From: Echinicola pacifica DSM 19836
GTDB lineage: Bacteria > Bacteroidota > Bacteroidia > Cytophagales > Cyclobacteriaceae
Assembly: GCF_000373245.1 (NCBI RefSeq)
Contig: NZ_KB890739.1
Span: forward strand, 721,099-785,098
Reading direction: 5' to 3'
DNA: 64,000 nt
Positions 45,781-55,277 of this stretch are shown piece by piece. A model generated the notes under the pieces. It was given only the letters and a program-made list of their open reading frames with translations, was not told the DNA's origin and searched no databases. Made by a program: the position numbers and the translations under genes. How positions within the stretch are numbered: the stretch's first letter is position 1; the number at the start of each line of letters is the position of its first letter.

Positions 45781-47052
45781 TTATTCGGCACTTATTTGCC
45801 ATAATTTATTGCCATTATCATCATTTACCAGCAATGAACCATCCGGCATCACTGTCACATCCACTGGACGTCCATATACCTCGGATTGGTCTTCGTCAGA
45901 TATGAAACCTGAAAGAAAGTCCTGAGGCTGCCCGGATGGTTTTCCATTTTTGAAGGGAACAAATAATACCTTATAGCCACTCAGATCAGCCCGATTCCAG
46001 GAACCATGCTGGCCTACGAAGGCTCCTCCTTGATATTCCTCAGGAAAGGCTTCGTGGGTATAAAATGTCAAGCCGAGGGAGGCGGTATGACTTCCTACTG
46101 GCACATCTGGAACGATAGCTTTTTTTACCATTTCGGGCGCTTGATCAGCCATTCTTGGGTCAGGAATAGACCCGAAATAGGAATATGGCCACCCATAAAA
46201 ACCACCCTTTTTCACGCTGGTGATATAATCCGGGACCAGGTCATTCCCGATTTTATCCCGCTCATTGATGGCGGCCCAGAGCTCGCCGGTAGCGGGGTTA
46301 AAGGACATGCCCACGGGGTTCCTAAGACCAGCAGCATATATGATCTCCTCTGTTCCGTCGGGGTTCACCTGCAAGATACAGGCTCGTCTTTCTTCTTCCT
46401 CCATGCCATGCTCGCCCACATTGCTGGCAGATCCTACCGAAATATAAATTTTGGTGCCATCTTCACTGGCGATCAGGTTTCTAGTCCAGTGATTATTATA
46501 GCCTCCAGCCGGCAGCTCCACGATTTTCTCGCCTTTTTCGGTCATCTTGGAAGCCCCTGCATTATAAGGATAGCGGTAGAGTCCATCCGTATTGGCCACA
46601 TAGAAGTACTCATCCAGCACTAGTATGCCAAAAGGTTGGTTAAGGTCTTCCAGATAGATTCCTTGAAATTCATATTTCCCATCCTGATCTTTGTCCTGAA
46701 AGATGCTGATCTGATCCACACTATTTTTGGTGGCGCTTTCAGCAACAAAAATATCGCCATTTGGGGCTATATAGGTGTTCCGGGGATGCTTCAGATTATC
46801 CGCAAATACACTGACCTTAAAGCCTTCCGGCGCAGTAGGCATCTTCCCCTCAGGCCAGTCCACCATCTTACTTTCATTACTGACAGACTCGCTGGAGTAA
46901 GGCGGAGGCAATATTAATTCCCCAATTGCAGTCTGTACCGTGTCTGGCTGATCCTGAGCTAGCTCTTCTTTTTCTGCTTTGGAAACCTTGTCATTGCAGG
47001 ACAGGCAGCATGCAATGCTTAGTGTTAGTATTCCTGTGCTTACTTTTAGCAT
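45781..47052 (-). CDS. Sorbosone-dehydrogenase-like (PQQ/GSDH-type) lipoprotein
   Basis: The 423-residue precursor has a lipobox CCLSC, with Cys19 as the probable lipidated residue. The mature protein is a six-bladed beta-propeller of the soluble glucose/sorbosone dehydrogenase type: EGFKVSVFADNLKHPRN, NNHWTRNLI, YAAGLRNPVGMSF, GFYGWPYSY, FVGQHGSWNR and YGRPVDVTV. Such enzymes oxidise sugars with PQQ in the periplasm. The family also contains members of unknown substrate, so the precise activity is not certain. It is convergent with the lyase-like gene and may be unrelated to the glycan block. It stands alone on its strand. Confidence 0.8.
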   Translation of the reverse strand: MLKVSTGILTLSIACCLSCNDKVSKAEKEELAQDQPDTVQTAIGELILPPPYSSESVSNESKMVDWPEGKMPTAPEGFKVSVFADNLKHPRNTYIAPNGDIFVAESATKNSVDQISIFQDKDQDGKYEFQGIYLEDLNQPFGILVLDEYFYVANTDGLYRYPYNAGASKMTEKGEKIVELPAGGYNNHWTRNLIASEDGTKIYISVGSASNVGEHGMEEEERRACILQVNPDGTEEIIYAAGLRNPVGMSFNPATGELWAAINERDKIGNDLVPDYITSVKKGGFYGWPYSYFGSIPDPRMADQAPEMVKKAIVPDVPVGSHTASLGLTFYTHEAFPEEYQGGAFVGQHGSWNRADLSGYKVLFVPFKNGKPSGQPQDFLSGFISDEDQSEVYGRPVDVTVMPDGSLLVNDDNGNKLWQISAE

Positions 47053-47135
47053 AATACGTTGGTTTTAAAATGAATAATGGTTAAAAGGTTGTTTTGTGGT
47101 TTCGTATTGACTTGCTTAGGTATTTGGTTTTATTC

Positions 47136-49586
47136 TTAATCAGGGAATTTTTCCAGAGCCGATTCTATATCAATTCCCTTCCCTAATACTCCTTTAAATA
47201 GGTCTTTATGTTTTTTTATCCGATCATTTATAGTGTAGATCGTAAAGTCATTCTTATCCAGTTTGCTATTGATTTCTTTCCATAGCAGGGGAGTGGATAC
47301 GGGGGCTCCTGGCTGAGGCCTTACACAGTAGGCGGCGGCGATGGTCTGTCCTGGTCTATTTTGGAGGTAATCGAGATAAATTCGGTCTCCCCGGGACTTG
47401 ATTCGCCGCTCTAGTGTCGTCAGGCTAGGGAGATTTTGTTGCACCATGGTGCAGATCAATTTACAGAAATCTCTGGCTTCCTCATAGGTGTATTGTGCGT
47501 CCAGTGGCAGGTAAATATGAAGACCGCTGGAGCCGGATGTTTTACAATAACCCTCGATGCCAATGCTCTTTAGAAATTCATGAAAGCTCTGGGCTACTTC
47601 CACCACCTCCCCAAAGCTGTTTTTTGGCGATGGATCAATATCGATCACCATATAATCTGGACGGTCTAAGTTCCCCATTTTGGAATGCCAGGGGTTGATT
47701 TCTATACATCCTAGATTGGCCATATAGATTAGCGTTGCTTCATCCTGGCATAGCATATAGTCGATCTGCTTATCGCTGGATTCTGAATAAATCGCCGTGG
47801 TTTTTATCCATTTTGGGAAACTGTCTGGCGTGTCTTTTTGGTAAAACCCTTCCTTCTCAATTCCCTCTGGATGGCGATGCAGATTTTGTGGCCGGCCCTT
47901 AAGATAAGGAAGTAGGATATCCGCAATGGAAAGGTAATATTCGATCAGGTCATATTTCTGAATCCCTTCCTTCGGCCAATAGATTTTTTCAAGATTGCTG
48001 ATCGGCACATTGATTCCGTCGAGCTGCAAGCTATTTTCCTCCCCGGGCGCACTGCCAGGCTGCTTATCAGATCTGTCAGAACTTTCGGACTGCGTATCAG
48101 AATGGATATGAAGCTCAAATGGGGTCTTGTCCTGCCTTAGAGCCTTGAATACAGGTTGTCTCAATCGGCCGCTATCCGTCCACTCCGCATAATGTACCTC
48201 GGCCATCAGTACAGGATTCATCCATATAGGCTGCTTACCCGCCAGATTTATCTTCCCCAAAAAAGGTGAGGAATCTATTCGTAATGCTTGGAATCGCTCC
48301 AGCAATTCCTTTTGTCTCTTATGAGAAAACCCTGTTCCACAATTTCCAATATATGTAAGAACGCCCTCATTTTGGAGGCCAAGAATCAGGGAGCCAAAGG
48401 GTCTGCTCTCGGATGCTGTATAGCCGCAGATTAGAGCTTCAAGACTCTCACGAGGCTTAAACTTCAGCCAGCTTTCTGTGCGGATGCCAGGATGATAGGC
48501 AGCATCTGCCTTTTTTGCAATCACCCCTTCTCCACCCTCTGCGAGCACCTCTTGGTACAGTCCCTTACCATTGGTAAAATGCTCACTGTACCGGATATGA
48601 GGCAGGTCCTCCACCAGCGAGCGCAGCAGTTCCTTGCGCTCCGTCAGAGGCATATGCGTCAGACTGTGACCATCTAAGTATAATAAATCAAACACCATAT
48701 ATACTAAATCCCCCTTGGGCTCCTCCCTATAGTGCTGCAACCACTGGAATTGTGGTAGGCCATTTTTGTTGAGGCTGACCACCTCTCCATCTATGATGGC
48801 ACTGAAAGAAAGCTGGGAGAGCGAGTCGGTGATGGGAGTGAATAAATCGGTATAGGATATTCCATTTCTGGAATACAGGGAGGTGTTGCTGTCTTCATGA
48901 TTACAGAGAATGCGATAGCCATCCCATTTAAATTCAAATAGCCAGCCTTTCTTTAGCGTACCGATATCAATCGCCTTATCGCGGCTCGCAAGCATGGGGG
49001 AAACCTGTCTTTTTGGAGATACCTCTAGTGGCGACTTTTTACCTGCTGAGGGAGCATTTTCGCCCAAATGAAGGTTGGCATCATAGTCCAGATCAATGGA
49101 ATAATCATCCTCCTTTTTTATAAGGAGCCATTGGTTTTGCTTGTTTTGGTAGTGAGTTTTTACCAAGGCAAAATCTCCTCGAAGTTTAGTGCCATAAAAA
49201 GTAAGCTTAAGATCTCCCTTTTTATACAGATCCTGTATGCTTTTCTGCTGTCCTTGAGATAGGCTATAGCTGCCAGTATCCCAGATGGTCATCTCCCCGG
49301 CACCATAATTTCCCTTAGGGATGGTTCCTTGGAAGTGAAGGTACTTAAGTGGATGGTCCTCGGTATGCACTGCTAGGCGCTTATCACTGGGATTTAAAGA
49401 GGGGCCTTTGGGCACAGCCCAGCTTTTGAGCACACCATCCATCTCCAGTCGCAGGTCAAAGTGCAGCTTGCGGGCATCATGACGCTGCACCACGAATCGC
49501 CATTCGCCTGCATCGGGGGCCTCCTCCCCATAGGGCTCAGTGGTTTTGGAAAAATCCCGCTTTTTATTGTATTCCTGAAGGGCCAT
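47136..49586 (-). CDS. ligD: Multifunctional DNA ligase D (NHEJ)
   Basis: The 816-residue enzyme has three domains in the order phosphoesterase, ligase, polymerase. The phosphoesterase (about 1-165) shows QRHDARKLHFDLRLE and GNYGAGEMTIWD. The ATP-dependent ligase (about 200-490) has the nucleophile lysine in FEFKWDGYRI and the DGEVV motif. The primase-like polymerase (about 525-800) has the catalytic IDIDPSP and SGSSGLHIYLP. It processes and seals double-strand breaks recruited by Ku. Its ATG overlaps the Ku stop codon by one base (TAATG), so both are translated as a coupled pair. This Pseudomonas-like domain order differs from the mycobacterial one. Confidence 0.95.
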   Translation of the reverse strand: MALQEYNKKRDFSKTTEPYGEEAPDAGEWRFVVQRHDARKLHFDLRLEMDGVLKSWAVPKGPSLNPSDKRLAVHTEDHPLKYLHFQGTIPKGNYGAGEMTIWDTGSYSLSQGQQKSIQDLYKKGDLKLTFYGTKLRGDFALVKTHYQNKQNQWLLIKKEDDYSIDLDYDANLHLGENAPSAGKKSPLEVSPKRQVSPMLASRDKAIDIGTLKKGWLFEFKWDGYRILCNHEDSNTSLYSRNGISYTDLFTPITDSLSQLSFSAIIDGEVVSLNKNGLPQFQWLQHYREEPKGDLVYMVFDLLYLDGHSLTHMPLTERKELLRSLVEDLPHIRYSEHFTNGKGLYQEVLAEGGEGVIAKKADAAYHPGIRTESWLKFKPRESLEALICGYTASESRPFGSLILGLQNEGVLTYIGNCGTGFSHKRQKELLERFQALRIDSSPFLGKINLAGKQPIWMNPVLMAEVHYAEWTDSGRLRQPVFKALRQDKTPFELHIHSDTQSESSDRSDKQPGSAPGEENSLQLDGINVPISNLEKIYWPKEGIQKYDLIEYYLSIADILLPYLKGRPQNLHRHPEGIEKEGFYQKDTPDSFPKWIKTTAIYSESSDKQIDYMLCQDEATLIYMANLGCIEINPWHSKMGNLDRPDYMVIDIDPSPKNSFGEVVEVAQSFHEFLKSIGIEGYCKTSGSSGLHIYLPLDAQYTYEEARDFCKLICTMVQQNLPSLTTLERRIKSRGDRIYLDYLQNRPGQTIAAAYCVRPQPGAPVSTPLLWKEINSKLDKNDFTIYTINDRIKKHKDLFKGVLGKGIDIESALEKFPD

Positions 49587-50356
49587 TAAGAGGCTTTTTT
49601 GCGTTTTTCTAAACTGGCTTTAAGCTTAGCCATGAGGTCCTTGGCAGGCGTATTCTCTGGCTCAAATTTCTTCACCGTGGCTTTCTTTCCTTTGGATTTT
49701 GATTGGATGATTTTCATCAACTGATCATTATAGACGTCTTTGTATTTCTTGAGGTCAAACTTCTCACTATAATTTTCAATAAGGGATTGGGCCATCTCCG
49801 CTTCTTTTTTGGTGACCTTCGAACTCGATATCTTCAGGTCCTTAGGATCCCGGATTTCATCCGAAAAGCGAATCACATGGAGCACTAAAACATCCTTATA
49901 CACCCCCACCAAACTCAAATTCTCCTTCTGCCGCATCACAAACGTTGCAATACCCAATTTCTTAGATTTCTTGAGGGCATCTCTGAGCAGATTATAAGCC
50001 TTGCCACCGTCCTTCTGAGGCTCTAGAAAATAGGGCTTCTTGAATAATAAGTCCGCTACATCTGTTTCATTAACGAAAGCATCGATTTCTATGATTTTAC
50101 TCTTTTTGGCATTTGCCTGCTCAAAATCATCATCTTCCAGGACGATATACTTATCATCCATTTTATAGCCCTTAACGATATCTTTCCATTCCACCTCTTT
50201 TCCCGTCTTCTCATTGATCCGCTGATAGCGTATCCGTGAGTGGTCATCACTATCCAGCATGTCCAGCTCTATTCGCCGATCTTCCGAGGCGGAGTACATC
50301 TTGATTGGAATATTTACTAATCCAAATCCTATGGTTCCATTCCAAATTGATCTCAT
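49586..50356 (-). CDS. ku: Ku DNA-end-binding protein
   Basis: The 256-residue protein matches bacterial Ku from its first residues (MRSIWNGTIGFGLVNIP) through the core beta-barrel that encircles DNA ends. The C-terminal tail is lysine-rich (KSKGKKATVKK, LKASLEKRKKAS), as in Ku proteins that stimulate LigD. It binds double-strand break ends and recruits LigD for non-homologous end joining. It is the first gene of the ku-ligD operon; the one-base overlap with ligD is noted above. Confidence 0.95.
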   Translation of the reverse strand: MRSIWNGTIGFGLVNIPIKMYSASEDRRIELDMLDSDDHSRIRYQRINEKTGKEVEWKDIVKGYKMDDKYIVLEDDDFEQANAKKSKIIEIDAFVNETDVADLLFKKPYFLEPQKDGGKAYNLLRDALKKSKKLGIATFVMRQKENLSLVGVYKDVLVLHVIRFSDEIRDPKDLKISSSKVTKKEAEMAQSLIENYSEKFDLKKYKDVYNDQLMKIIQSKSKGKKATVKKFEPENTPAKDLMAKLKASLEKRKKAS

Positions 50357-50565
50357 AATTTTTTAAGTTCTAACGGTGAAAAATAGACGGAGGCTTATCC
50401 GGTAAATCGCTATTTAATAAAACGGAATTAGGACGGTAGCCCGTTGATTCCTTGTGCATTAGCGGCCGATTCTATACTAGTAGTAGTCAGAATACAATTA
50501 GCAATCATAATGCCGTATGTGCTCTATTACCCACTTGAATCAGCATTTTTATATGAATGGACGAT

Positions 50566-51771
50566 TTACTTGAAAAGCCCCTTTATCTTGTCGGCGAGTT
50601 TTCCTAGCTGGTCCTCATCATCACTGTCTTGCGTATCTTCTTTTCCCAAGAAATAGCCAAGAGGACGTAATTCAGGAATCTGGTCCGCCACTATTTTGAG
50701 AATACCGAAAAACGGAATGGAGATTACCATTCCCACCACTCCCCAGAGGGAGCCACCGAGGATGACCACGATGATCGTTACCATTGGGTTTAGGTCCACC
50801 TTATCTCCGACGATAAATGGCTCAAGGATATAGGTTTCTATAAATTGCGCCAGTCCATACGTGATGGATACGCCAATAAACATGCTGGTCTGCCCCCCTG
50901 AAACAAGCGCCATCAGCATGGCTATAAAATAGCCGATGACCGTCCCCACATAAGGGATTAGAGAAAGAAGGGCGGCAATAAGACTAATAATTATCGGGCT
51001 GTCAATACCCGATACCGCCATACCCACACTGTAAATGATCCATAGGAAAAATATCAGTATAAGTCGTCCCACAAGGTAGTTCTGAGCAATGGCCAGGGAG
51101 CCTTTCAGGACTTTATTGGTTTTAATATTATCATGATTTGAAAAAATCTTAAGGATAGAAAGTCTGATTTTCTTTCGATAAAATAAAAAGAAGAAAATGT
51201 AGATAAAGGTGAGGATGGAATAAGTGAGGAAACTCAGAAATTCGGTAATGGCCGTTTTTACGTCAGGCCCTCCAGCTCCCTTACTGCTCTCGGATTCTTC
51301 CGCTTCAGTGGTACTTGTGCCATCATCTGTTTTCTCCGCACTAGCCTCGGATTGGTCATCACTGGGCAGTACAGATGGCGGAATATTCAAAATTTCCATT
51401 TGCTTCTCAGGACTTAGTCCAGCTATATTTTCTACGGATTGCTGCAGACTCTCTACTGTCGTCGCCAGATGCTCCATTATTTTGTCCTTGTTTTCATAAA
51501 TGCTATTGGCCTGGAGCGAAAGAATAACAAATATGGAGAAGTATAAAATTAAGGCGATTAGAGAACTGAGAAGTGTGGATATGGATCGTTTTAAGCCTTT
51601 CCGTTCTAAAAAACGGGCGATGGGCAATAAAATCATCGTCAATAATGCCGCAATACTTATGGGCGCCAAAAAAGTATAAGCCTTCATTAATCCCAAAATG
51701 AGAAAATACAAAGCTATAATGTATAAGGGAAACAGTATGTACTTGGAGGATTTTTCCTGATGTGTATCCAT
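50566..51771 (-). CDS. AI-2E family transporter
   Basis: The 401-residue inner-membrane protein has the AI-2E/PerM layout: two N-terminal helices (about 10-80), a long extramembrane segment, and a C-terminal block of helices including ALLSLIPYVGTVIGYF and the YILEPFIVGDKVDLNPMV motif region (shown here as LEPFIVGDKV and LNPMV). Members export autoinducer-2, tetrapyrroles or Na+/H+; the name does not fix the substrate. Unusual is an acidic, Ser/Glu/Thr-rich insert at about 135-175 (EKTDDGTSTTEAEESESS). It sits between ligD-ku and a PRC-barrel gene on the same strand. Confidence 0.85.
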   Translation of the reverse strand: MDTHQEKSSKYILFPLYIIALYFLILGLMKAYTFLAPISIAALLTMILLPIARFLERKGLKRSISTLLSSLIALILYFSIFVILSLQANSIYENKDKIMEHLATTVESLQQSVENIAGLSPEKQMEILNIPPSVLPSDDQSEASAEKTDDGTSTTEAEESESSKGAGGPDVKTAITEFLSFLTYSILTFIYIFFFLFYRKKIRLSILKIFSNHDNIKTNKVLKGSLAIAQNYLVGRLILIFFLWIIYSVGMAVSGIDSPIIISLIAALLSLIPYVGTVIGYFIAMLMALVSGGQTSMFIGVSITYGLAQFIETYILEPFIVGDKVDLNPMVTIIVVILGGSLWGVVGMVISIPFFGILKIVADQIPELRPLGYFLGKEDTQDSDDEDQLGKLADKIKGLFK

Positions 51772-52144
51772 ATTCTAGTCTTAGTAGTGGTTTTTTCCCC
51801 TGCTCACCGCTTGATTTCTGCTGGGAAGTGAAAAATTAGTTTTAATTGGCATTGAGGGTCAAACAAAAGGCATACCATTTACTTGTAATAAATCCATGTA
51901 TTATGCGATTTGAATAGGGTAAATAGGAATAATGACCTGTTTGCAAATTATTACTTACTAAAAAGCTTCCGGATATGCACTGTTTGAGAATTGAAAATAG
52001 GCCTTTAGACTTTGCCGAAAAATAGTGCTACTCTTAGATAAAAGTGATTACTCATTAGTTCTAAACAGGTCAAGGCTATAAAAGCACCTCAGACTTAGAT
52101 CAAACCAATTTTTGTTAATCAGAAATACAATAGGGGATATACTG
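51772..52144. other. Intergenic region, nothing recognised
   Basis: About 370 bases upstream of the AI-2E-type gene. It should carry that gene's promoter, but none fits the consensus clearly. A short terminator marks its right end. Confidence 0.4.
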
Positions 52145-52176
52145 AAAAAAGGCAGAGTAAAACCCTGCCTTTTTTT
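52145..52176. terminator. Bidirectional intrinsic terminator
   Basis: AAAAAGGCAG pairs with CTGCCTTTTT around AGTAAAACC-type loop sequence, with A-run and T-run on the two sides. It ends the PRC-barrel gene transcript on the minus strand. Confidence 0.72.
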
Positions 52177-52197
52177 AAGAGCCAAATAATCTGAAAA

Positions 52198-52572
52198 TTA
52201 GATTAGTGGCTTTTCTGTTTCGAATCCATAATAGGTATGTACCTGATTGATGAATTCATACTGCGGGCCTGATGGCCAGTTGTCTTTGTCGAAGCCTGGA
52301 GAATTCTCCAGTTTATCCTTATCCACATCAAGGATGATCACCTCATCCTGATGGTTGTCCAGTGAAAGGGCCTGCCATGGAATTGCAAAGTACTTGCTGC
52401 CAAGGTTAAGGAATCCTGTATCTACCTCGAGCACTGCATAAGCAATCTTGCCTGTGCTGGTCTCGATCATTGTATCTTTGATATTACCGATTTTCTCATC
52501 TCTCGGTGTCTTTACTACCGTTCCATTGATTGAACTTCCTGATAGGATCAATTCATTTTTGCGATTTCTCAT
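52198..52572 (-). CDS. PRC-barrel domain protein
   Basis: The 124-residue soluble protein matches the PRC-barrel fold: an N-terminal beta-strand set (ILSGSSINGTVVKTPRDEKIGNIKD, read here as residues 8-32), then IAYAVLEVDTGFLNLGSKYFAIPW, typical of stress-linked PRC-barrel proteins. The ATG at 52572 is used: 21 further in-frame codons upstream lack protein-like composition. The family includes RimM and sporulation or photosystem proteins; stand-alone members occur in general-stress regulons. Its neighbours here (Ku, DUF421, copper bundle) fit such a regulon. Confidence 0.75.
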   Translation of the reverse strand: MRNRKNELILSGSSINGTVVKTPRDEKIGNIKDTMIETSTGKIAYAVLEVDTGFLNLGSKYFAIPWQALSLDNHQDEVIILDVDKDKLENSPGFDKDNWPSGPQYEFINQVHTYYGFETEKPLI

Positions 52573-52880
52573 TGTTGTAATTGGTTTAGTGGAAAATTCA
52601 TTGTTATAAGTTGAAAGATGCAATCCGTATGCCAAAATGATTATTTTGAATTATAAAAAGTAATTATTTATATATATAATAGGATGAGTAGAAGGTTGCA
52701 TTATTATTTTATACCTATTTAAGGTTTCATTTTATTCTGTATAAAAGAGGGAATAGCGGAATTGCCCGATTACCTTAGTATAGGCATCGAGCTAAATCCA
52801 CTATATTGTCCTTAGTCTTATATACTATTCCATCCCAGTCTCCGAAAGCTATCACTGGGATGGGAACGGTCTCTGCCGGC

Positions 52881-53228
52881 TCAATGAGTGCTGGAAGGTA
52901 CATTACCTTCCAAATAGTCCTTGCAGGAAGCTGCGCAGGCTCTGCAAGCTTTGGCGCAAAGATCACAGTGAGAGTGTCCAGCGTGTCTTTCACATTCTTC
53001 AGCACATTTTTCACACAGCTCGATGCAATACGCAACTAAGGGCTTGATGTCGGAATATGAGGTGCTGAGGATTTTGGAAAGTGTTGAACATATTTCCCCG
53101 CACACCCGGCAGTTGCGGATGCAGTCAGCCATATGGCTGGAATTGGGTTCGTCTAAGCAGGCATCGGCGCAGTGAAAACAGGTCGATGAACATTCGTTGA
53201 GAATTCTGAAAGTTTGTCTATTGATCAT
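52881..53228 (-). CDS. Four-helix-bundle copper-binding protein (Csp-like)
   Basis: The 115-residue protein has about fourteen cysteines spaced along predicted helices (CSSTCFHCADAC, CIRNCRVCGEIC, CIELCEKCAEEC, HCDLCAKACRACAASC), which is the pattern of Csp copper-storage proteins that bind many Cu(I) ions inside a four-helix bundle. No signal peptide is present, so it is the cytosolic type. It would buffer copper. The final residues (SSTH) are less conserved. It lies with stress genes on the same strand. Confidence 0.88.
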   Translation of the reverse strand: MINRQTFRILNECSSTCFHCADACLDEPNSSHMADCIRNCRVCGEICSTLSKILSTSYSDIKPLVAYCIELCEKCAEECERHAGHSHCDLCAKACRACAASCKDYLEGNVPSSTH

Positions 53229-53278
53229 GATAAAGTGGTTTAGGTAAATGTATGGTTGATTTATAATATGAACTTAAA

Positions 53279-53737
53279 CTATGCGCTTGGGATCAAGGAA
53301 AAAGAAAGGATGGTAACCATTCCAAAGACGATATGAGATAGGATTAATGCCATTTGATAGTGAGGAAGTGAGAGCAATGGCGGGCGTTTATGAAGGTAAA
53401 TATATGTCTTCCACACTATGATAGCCAATATACCACTGATAAGGCCAGTCCAGAATGAATCAGACCATTCCCTATCCAGCCAATCCCAATCTAACATCAG
53501 GTAATAGGAAAAAGAAAATAACATTCCCACCCCAATATGGGCAATACTTCCCGTGACCAAGCTTTTCGTGTCAGTGGAAATCTCAGGGCTCGAGGCAGTA
53601 AGCATATTTCCTAAAATATGCACCACCTTGGTGTTGATTCCAGTAATCATGCTATAAGCATACATCACAAGAGTCATGGCGGCGGTCCCTAATAGCCCTG
53701 AGATAATGATCCTATAAAAGTCCTGTAGGTCAATCAT
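53279..53737 (-). CDS. Small four-helix integral membrane protein
   Basis: A 152-residue protein with four predicted transmembrane helices (around residues 8-30, 60-82, 92-112 and 128-148). The last helix ends with SFSLIPSA. No catalytic or binding motif is evident and I assign no family with confidence. It lies 50 bases upstream of the copper-protein gene on the same strand, so it may be co-transcribed with it. Confidence 0.65.
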   Translation of the reverse strand: MIDLQDFYRIIISGLLGTAAMTLVMYAYSMITGINTKVVHILGNMLTASSPEISTDTKSLVTGSIAHIGVGMLFSFSYYLMLDWDWLDREWSDSFWTGLISGILAIIVWKTYIYLHKRPPLLSLPHYQMALILSHIVFGMVTILSFSLIPSA

Positions 53738-54103
53738 TTGTTTGCTGCTAATGGTTAAAAATCTATAAAATCTATCAACAAATTTTTTGCCGAAAATTTA
53801 TTTTTCACCATAAACCAATATGAAAATCATCTAAAATTTCTATCCGATTTAGAGAGGTATTGGCCTTTATATAGGAGGAGGCCCTTATTTTAGAGTATGA
53901 ATTTTTGGAGGGAAAAAAATTGAAGAAAAAACATCTCTTAGGATAAAAGTAGTATTAAATATAATATTTCTAATTGTTTTTTGTAAGGCTGAGGAGGGGT
54001 TTGCAGTACTTTGGAACATTTGTTGATGAATGCTTTATACCGATTTTGTAGAATATTCTCTACAATTATGTTCAAATAGTTCTGTAACTAAAAACGATAA
54101 CTG
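53738..54103. other. Divergent promoter region
   Basis: 366 AT-rich bases between divergent membrane-protein genes. A possible but imperfect promoter for the DUF421 gene is seen near 54015-54050 (TTTG, 18 bases, CGATTTTG). No gene was found. Confidence 0.35.
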
Positions 54104-54619
54104 ATGGAAGATATTTTTTTTAAGAGTTGGGAGACTGTGCTTCAGATCGCCATTAAGACCAGTATGGCCTACTGTTTTATGATTATTATCTTGCGAGTGA
54201 CGGGAAAGAGGACGCTTACCAAGATGAATGCCTTTGATGCGATAGTGACCTTTGCCTTAGGGTCGATCTTGGCGGCCATAGCTCTAAATCCACAGGTGCC
54301 CATTGTAGATGGATTAATTGCGATGTCCTTATTGGTCTTATTTCAATACCTGGTGACTTGGGCCAGTGTGAGGGTCAAGAAAGTAAGGAAATTAATTACC
54401 AGCAGTCCCCAACTATTAGTTTTTAGAGGGGAATATATGGAAAAGGCCTTATTGAATGAGCGCATCACCAAGGAAGAGCTAAATGTGGCCATGCGAAAAG
54501 AAGGCTTGGCCTCCGTATCAGAAGTAGAGGCTGCCATCATGGAGTCCAATGGAAATATCACGGTCTTTCCTCTCAGCTCCAAAGCCAAAATCCATACCCT
54601 GTCAGATGTGGAGGGCTAA
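54104..54619 (+). CDS. DUF421 family membrane protein (YetF-like)
   Basis: A 171-residue protein with about three N-terminal transmembrane helices and the DUF421 signature RVTGKRTLTKMNAFDAIVTF, then a cytoplasmic domain containing GEYMEKALLNERITKEELNVAMRKEG (residues about 108-133). YetF/YcaP-type proteins are linked to membrane stress and spore or lipid quality, but their biochemistry is not established. It is the only plus-strand gene of the stress block and is followed, after 130 bases, by the ECF sigma factor gene. Confidence 0.85.
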   Translation: MEDIFFKSWETVLQIAIKTSMAYCFMIIILRVTGKRTLTKMNAFDAIVTFALGSILAAIALNPQVPIVDGLIAMSLLVLFQYLVTWASVRVKKVRKLITSSPQLLVFRGEYMEKALLNERITKEELNVAMRKEGLASVSEVEAAIMESNGNITVFPLSSKAKIHTLSDVEG

Positions 54620-54749
54620 TATTTTACGGGAGGGCGGCATCCTATTTCCAAAGACAAAAAGAGGTCAATCCGTGAATTTTTCTTAATAAAAGGTTCAATC
54701 TGAGTTAACATAAGTATGCTCAAAAGTTTGTTGCTTGCGATGCATTCTT

Positions 54750-55277
54750 ATGGATCAGCTACTTGTAAAAAATATCAGCAAAGGTTGCTTAAAAAGCTAC
54801 AAAGTAATATTTGAGAAATATTATACGATGTTGTACGCCTATTCCAACCGCCTGATTCACGACCCTGAAAGCGCCAAAGAAATAGTCAATGATACTTTTT
54901 TGAAATTATGGGAACATCGCAAAACGCTAAATAGAGAAGTTGACAGCATCAAACCTTATCTATTCCAAATAGCCCATAATCAGTGTATTAATCATCTCAA
55001 ACAAGCGAGTAATAAACTGAAATTGGAATACCTCGATGGCAATGTGGCAGCGGGCTATGAAATTACTGAACTTGAATACGAAGAATTACAAAATGCCATT
55101 AACCAGGCGATTGAGGCCCTACCGACCCAGCGTAAACAGATATTTCTTATGAGTAGAAATGAAGGCTTGAAGTATTCTGAAATCGCTCAACAATTGGGGA
55201 TTTCCCCTCGAACTGTTGAAACACAAATCAGACGCTCCCTAAATTATCTGCGGGAGAAAATTAATAGGTTTACCTGA
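54750..55277 (+). CDS. ECF sigma factor (FecI-like, Bacteroidota type)
   Basis: The 175-residue protein has sigma region 2 (about 15-85: FEKYYTMLYAYSNRLIHD, ESAKEIVNDTFLKLWEHR) and region 4 (about 105-165: LPTQRKQIFLMSRNEGLKYSEIA, GISPRTVETQI helix-turn-helix). It should drive expression of the SusC/SusD operon once released from the FecR protein. The ATG at 54750 is used; an in-frame TTG five codons upstream adds nothing to region 2. It is separated from the FecR gene by 463 bases, unusually far for this pair. Confidence 0.9.
   Translation: MDQLLVKNISKGCLKSYKVIFEKYYTMLYAYSNRLIHDPESAKEIVNDTFLKLWEHRKTLNREVDSIKPYLFQIAHNQCINHLKQASNKLKLEYLDGNVAAGYEITELEYEELQNAINQAIEALPTQRKQIFLMSRNEGLKYSEIAQQLGISPRTVETQIRRSLNYLREKINRFT

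Noticed and set aside
52775-53035. 86-codon minus-strand frame next to the copper-protein gene
   Set aside because: It overlaps the well-supported cysteine-rich gene in another frame.
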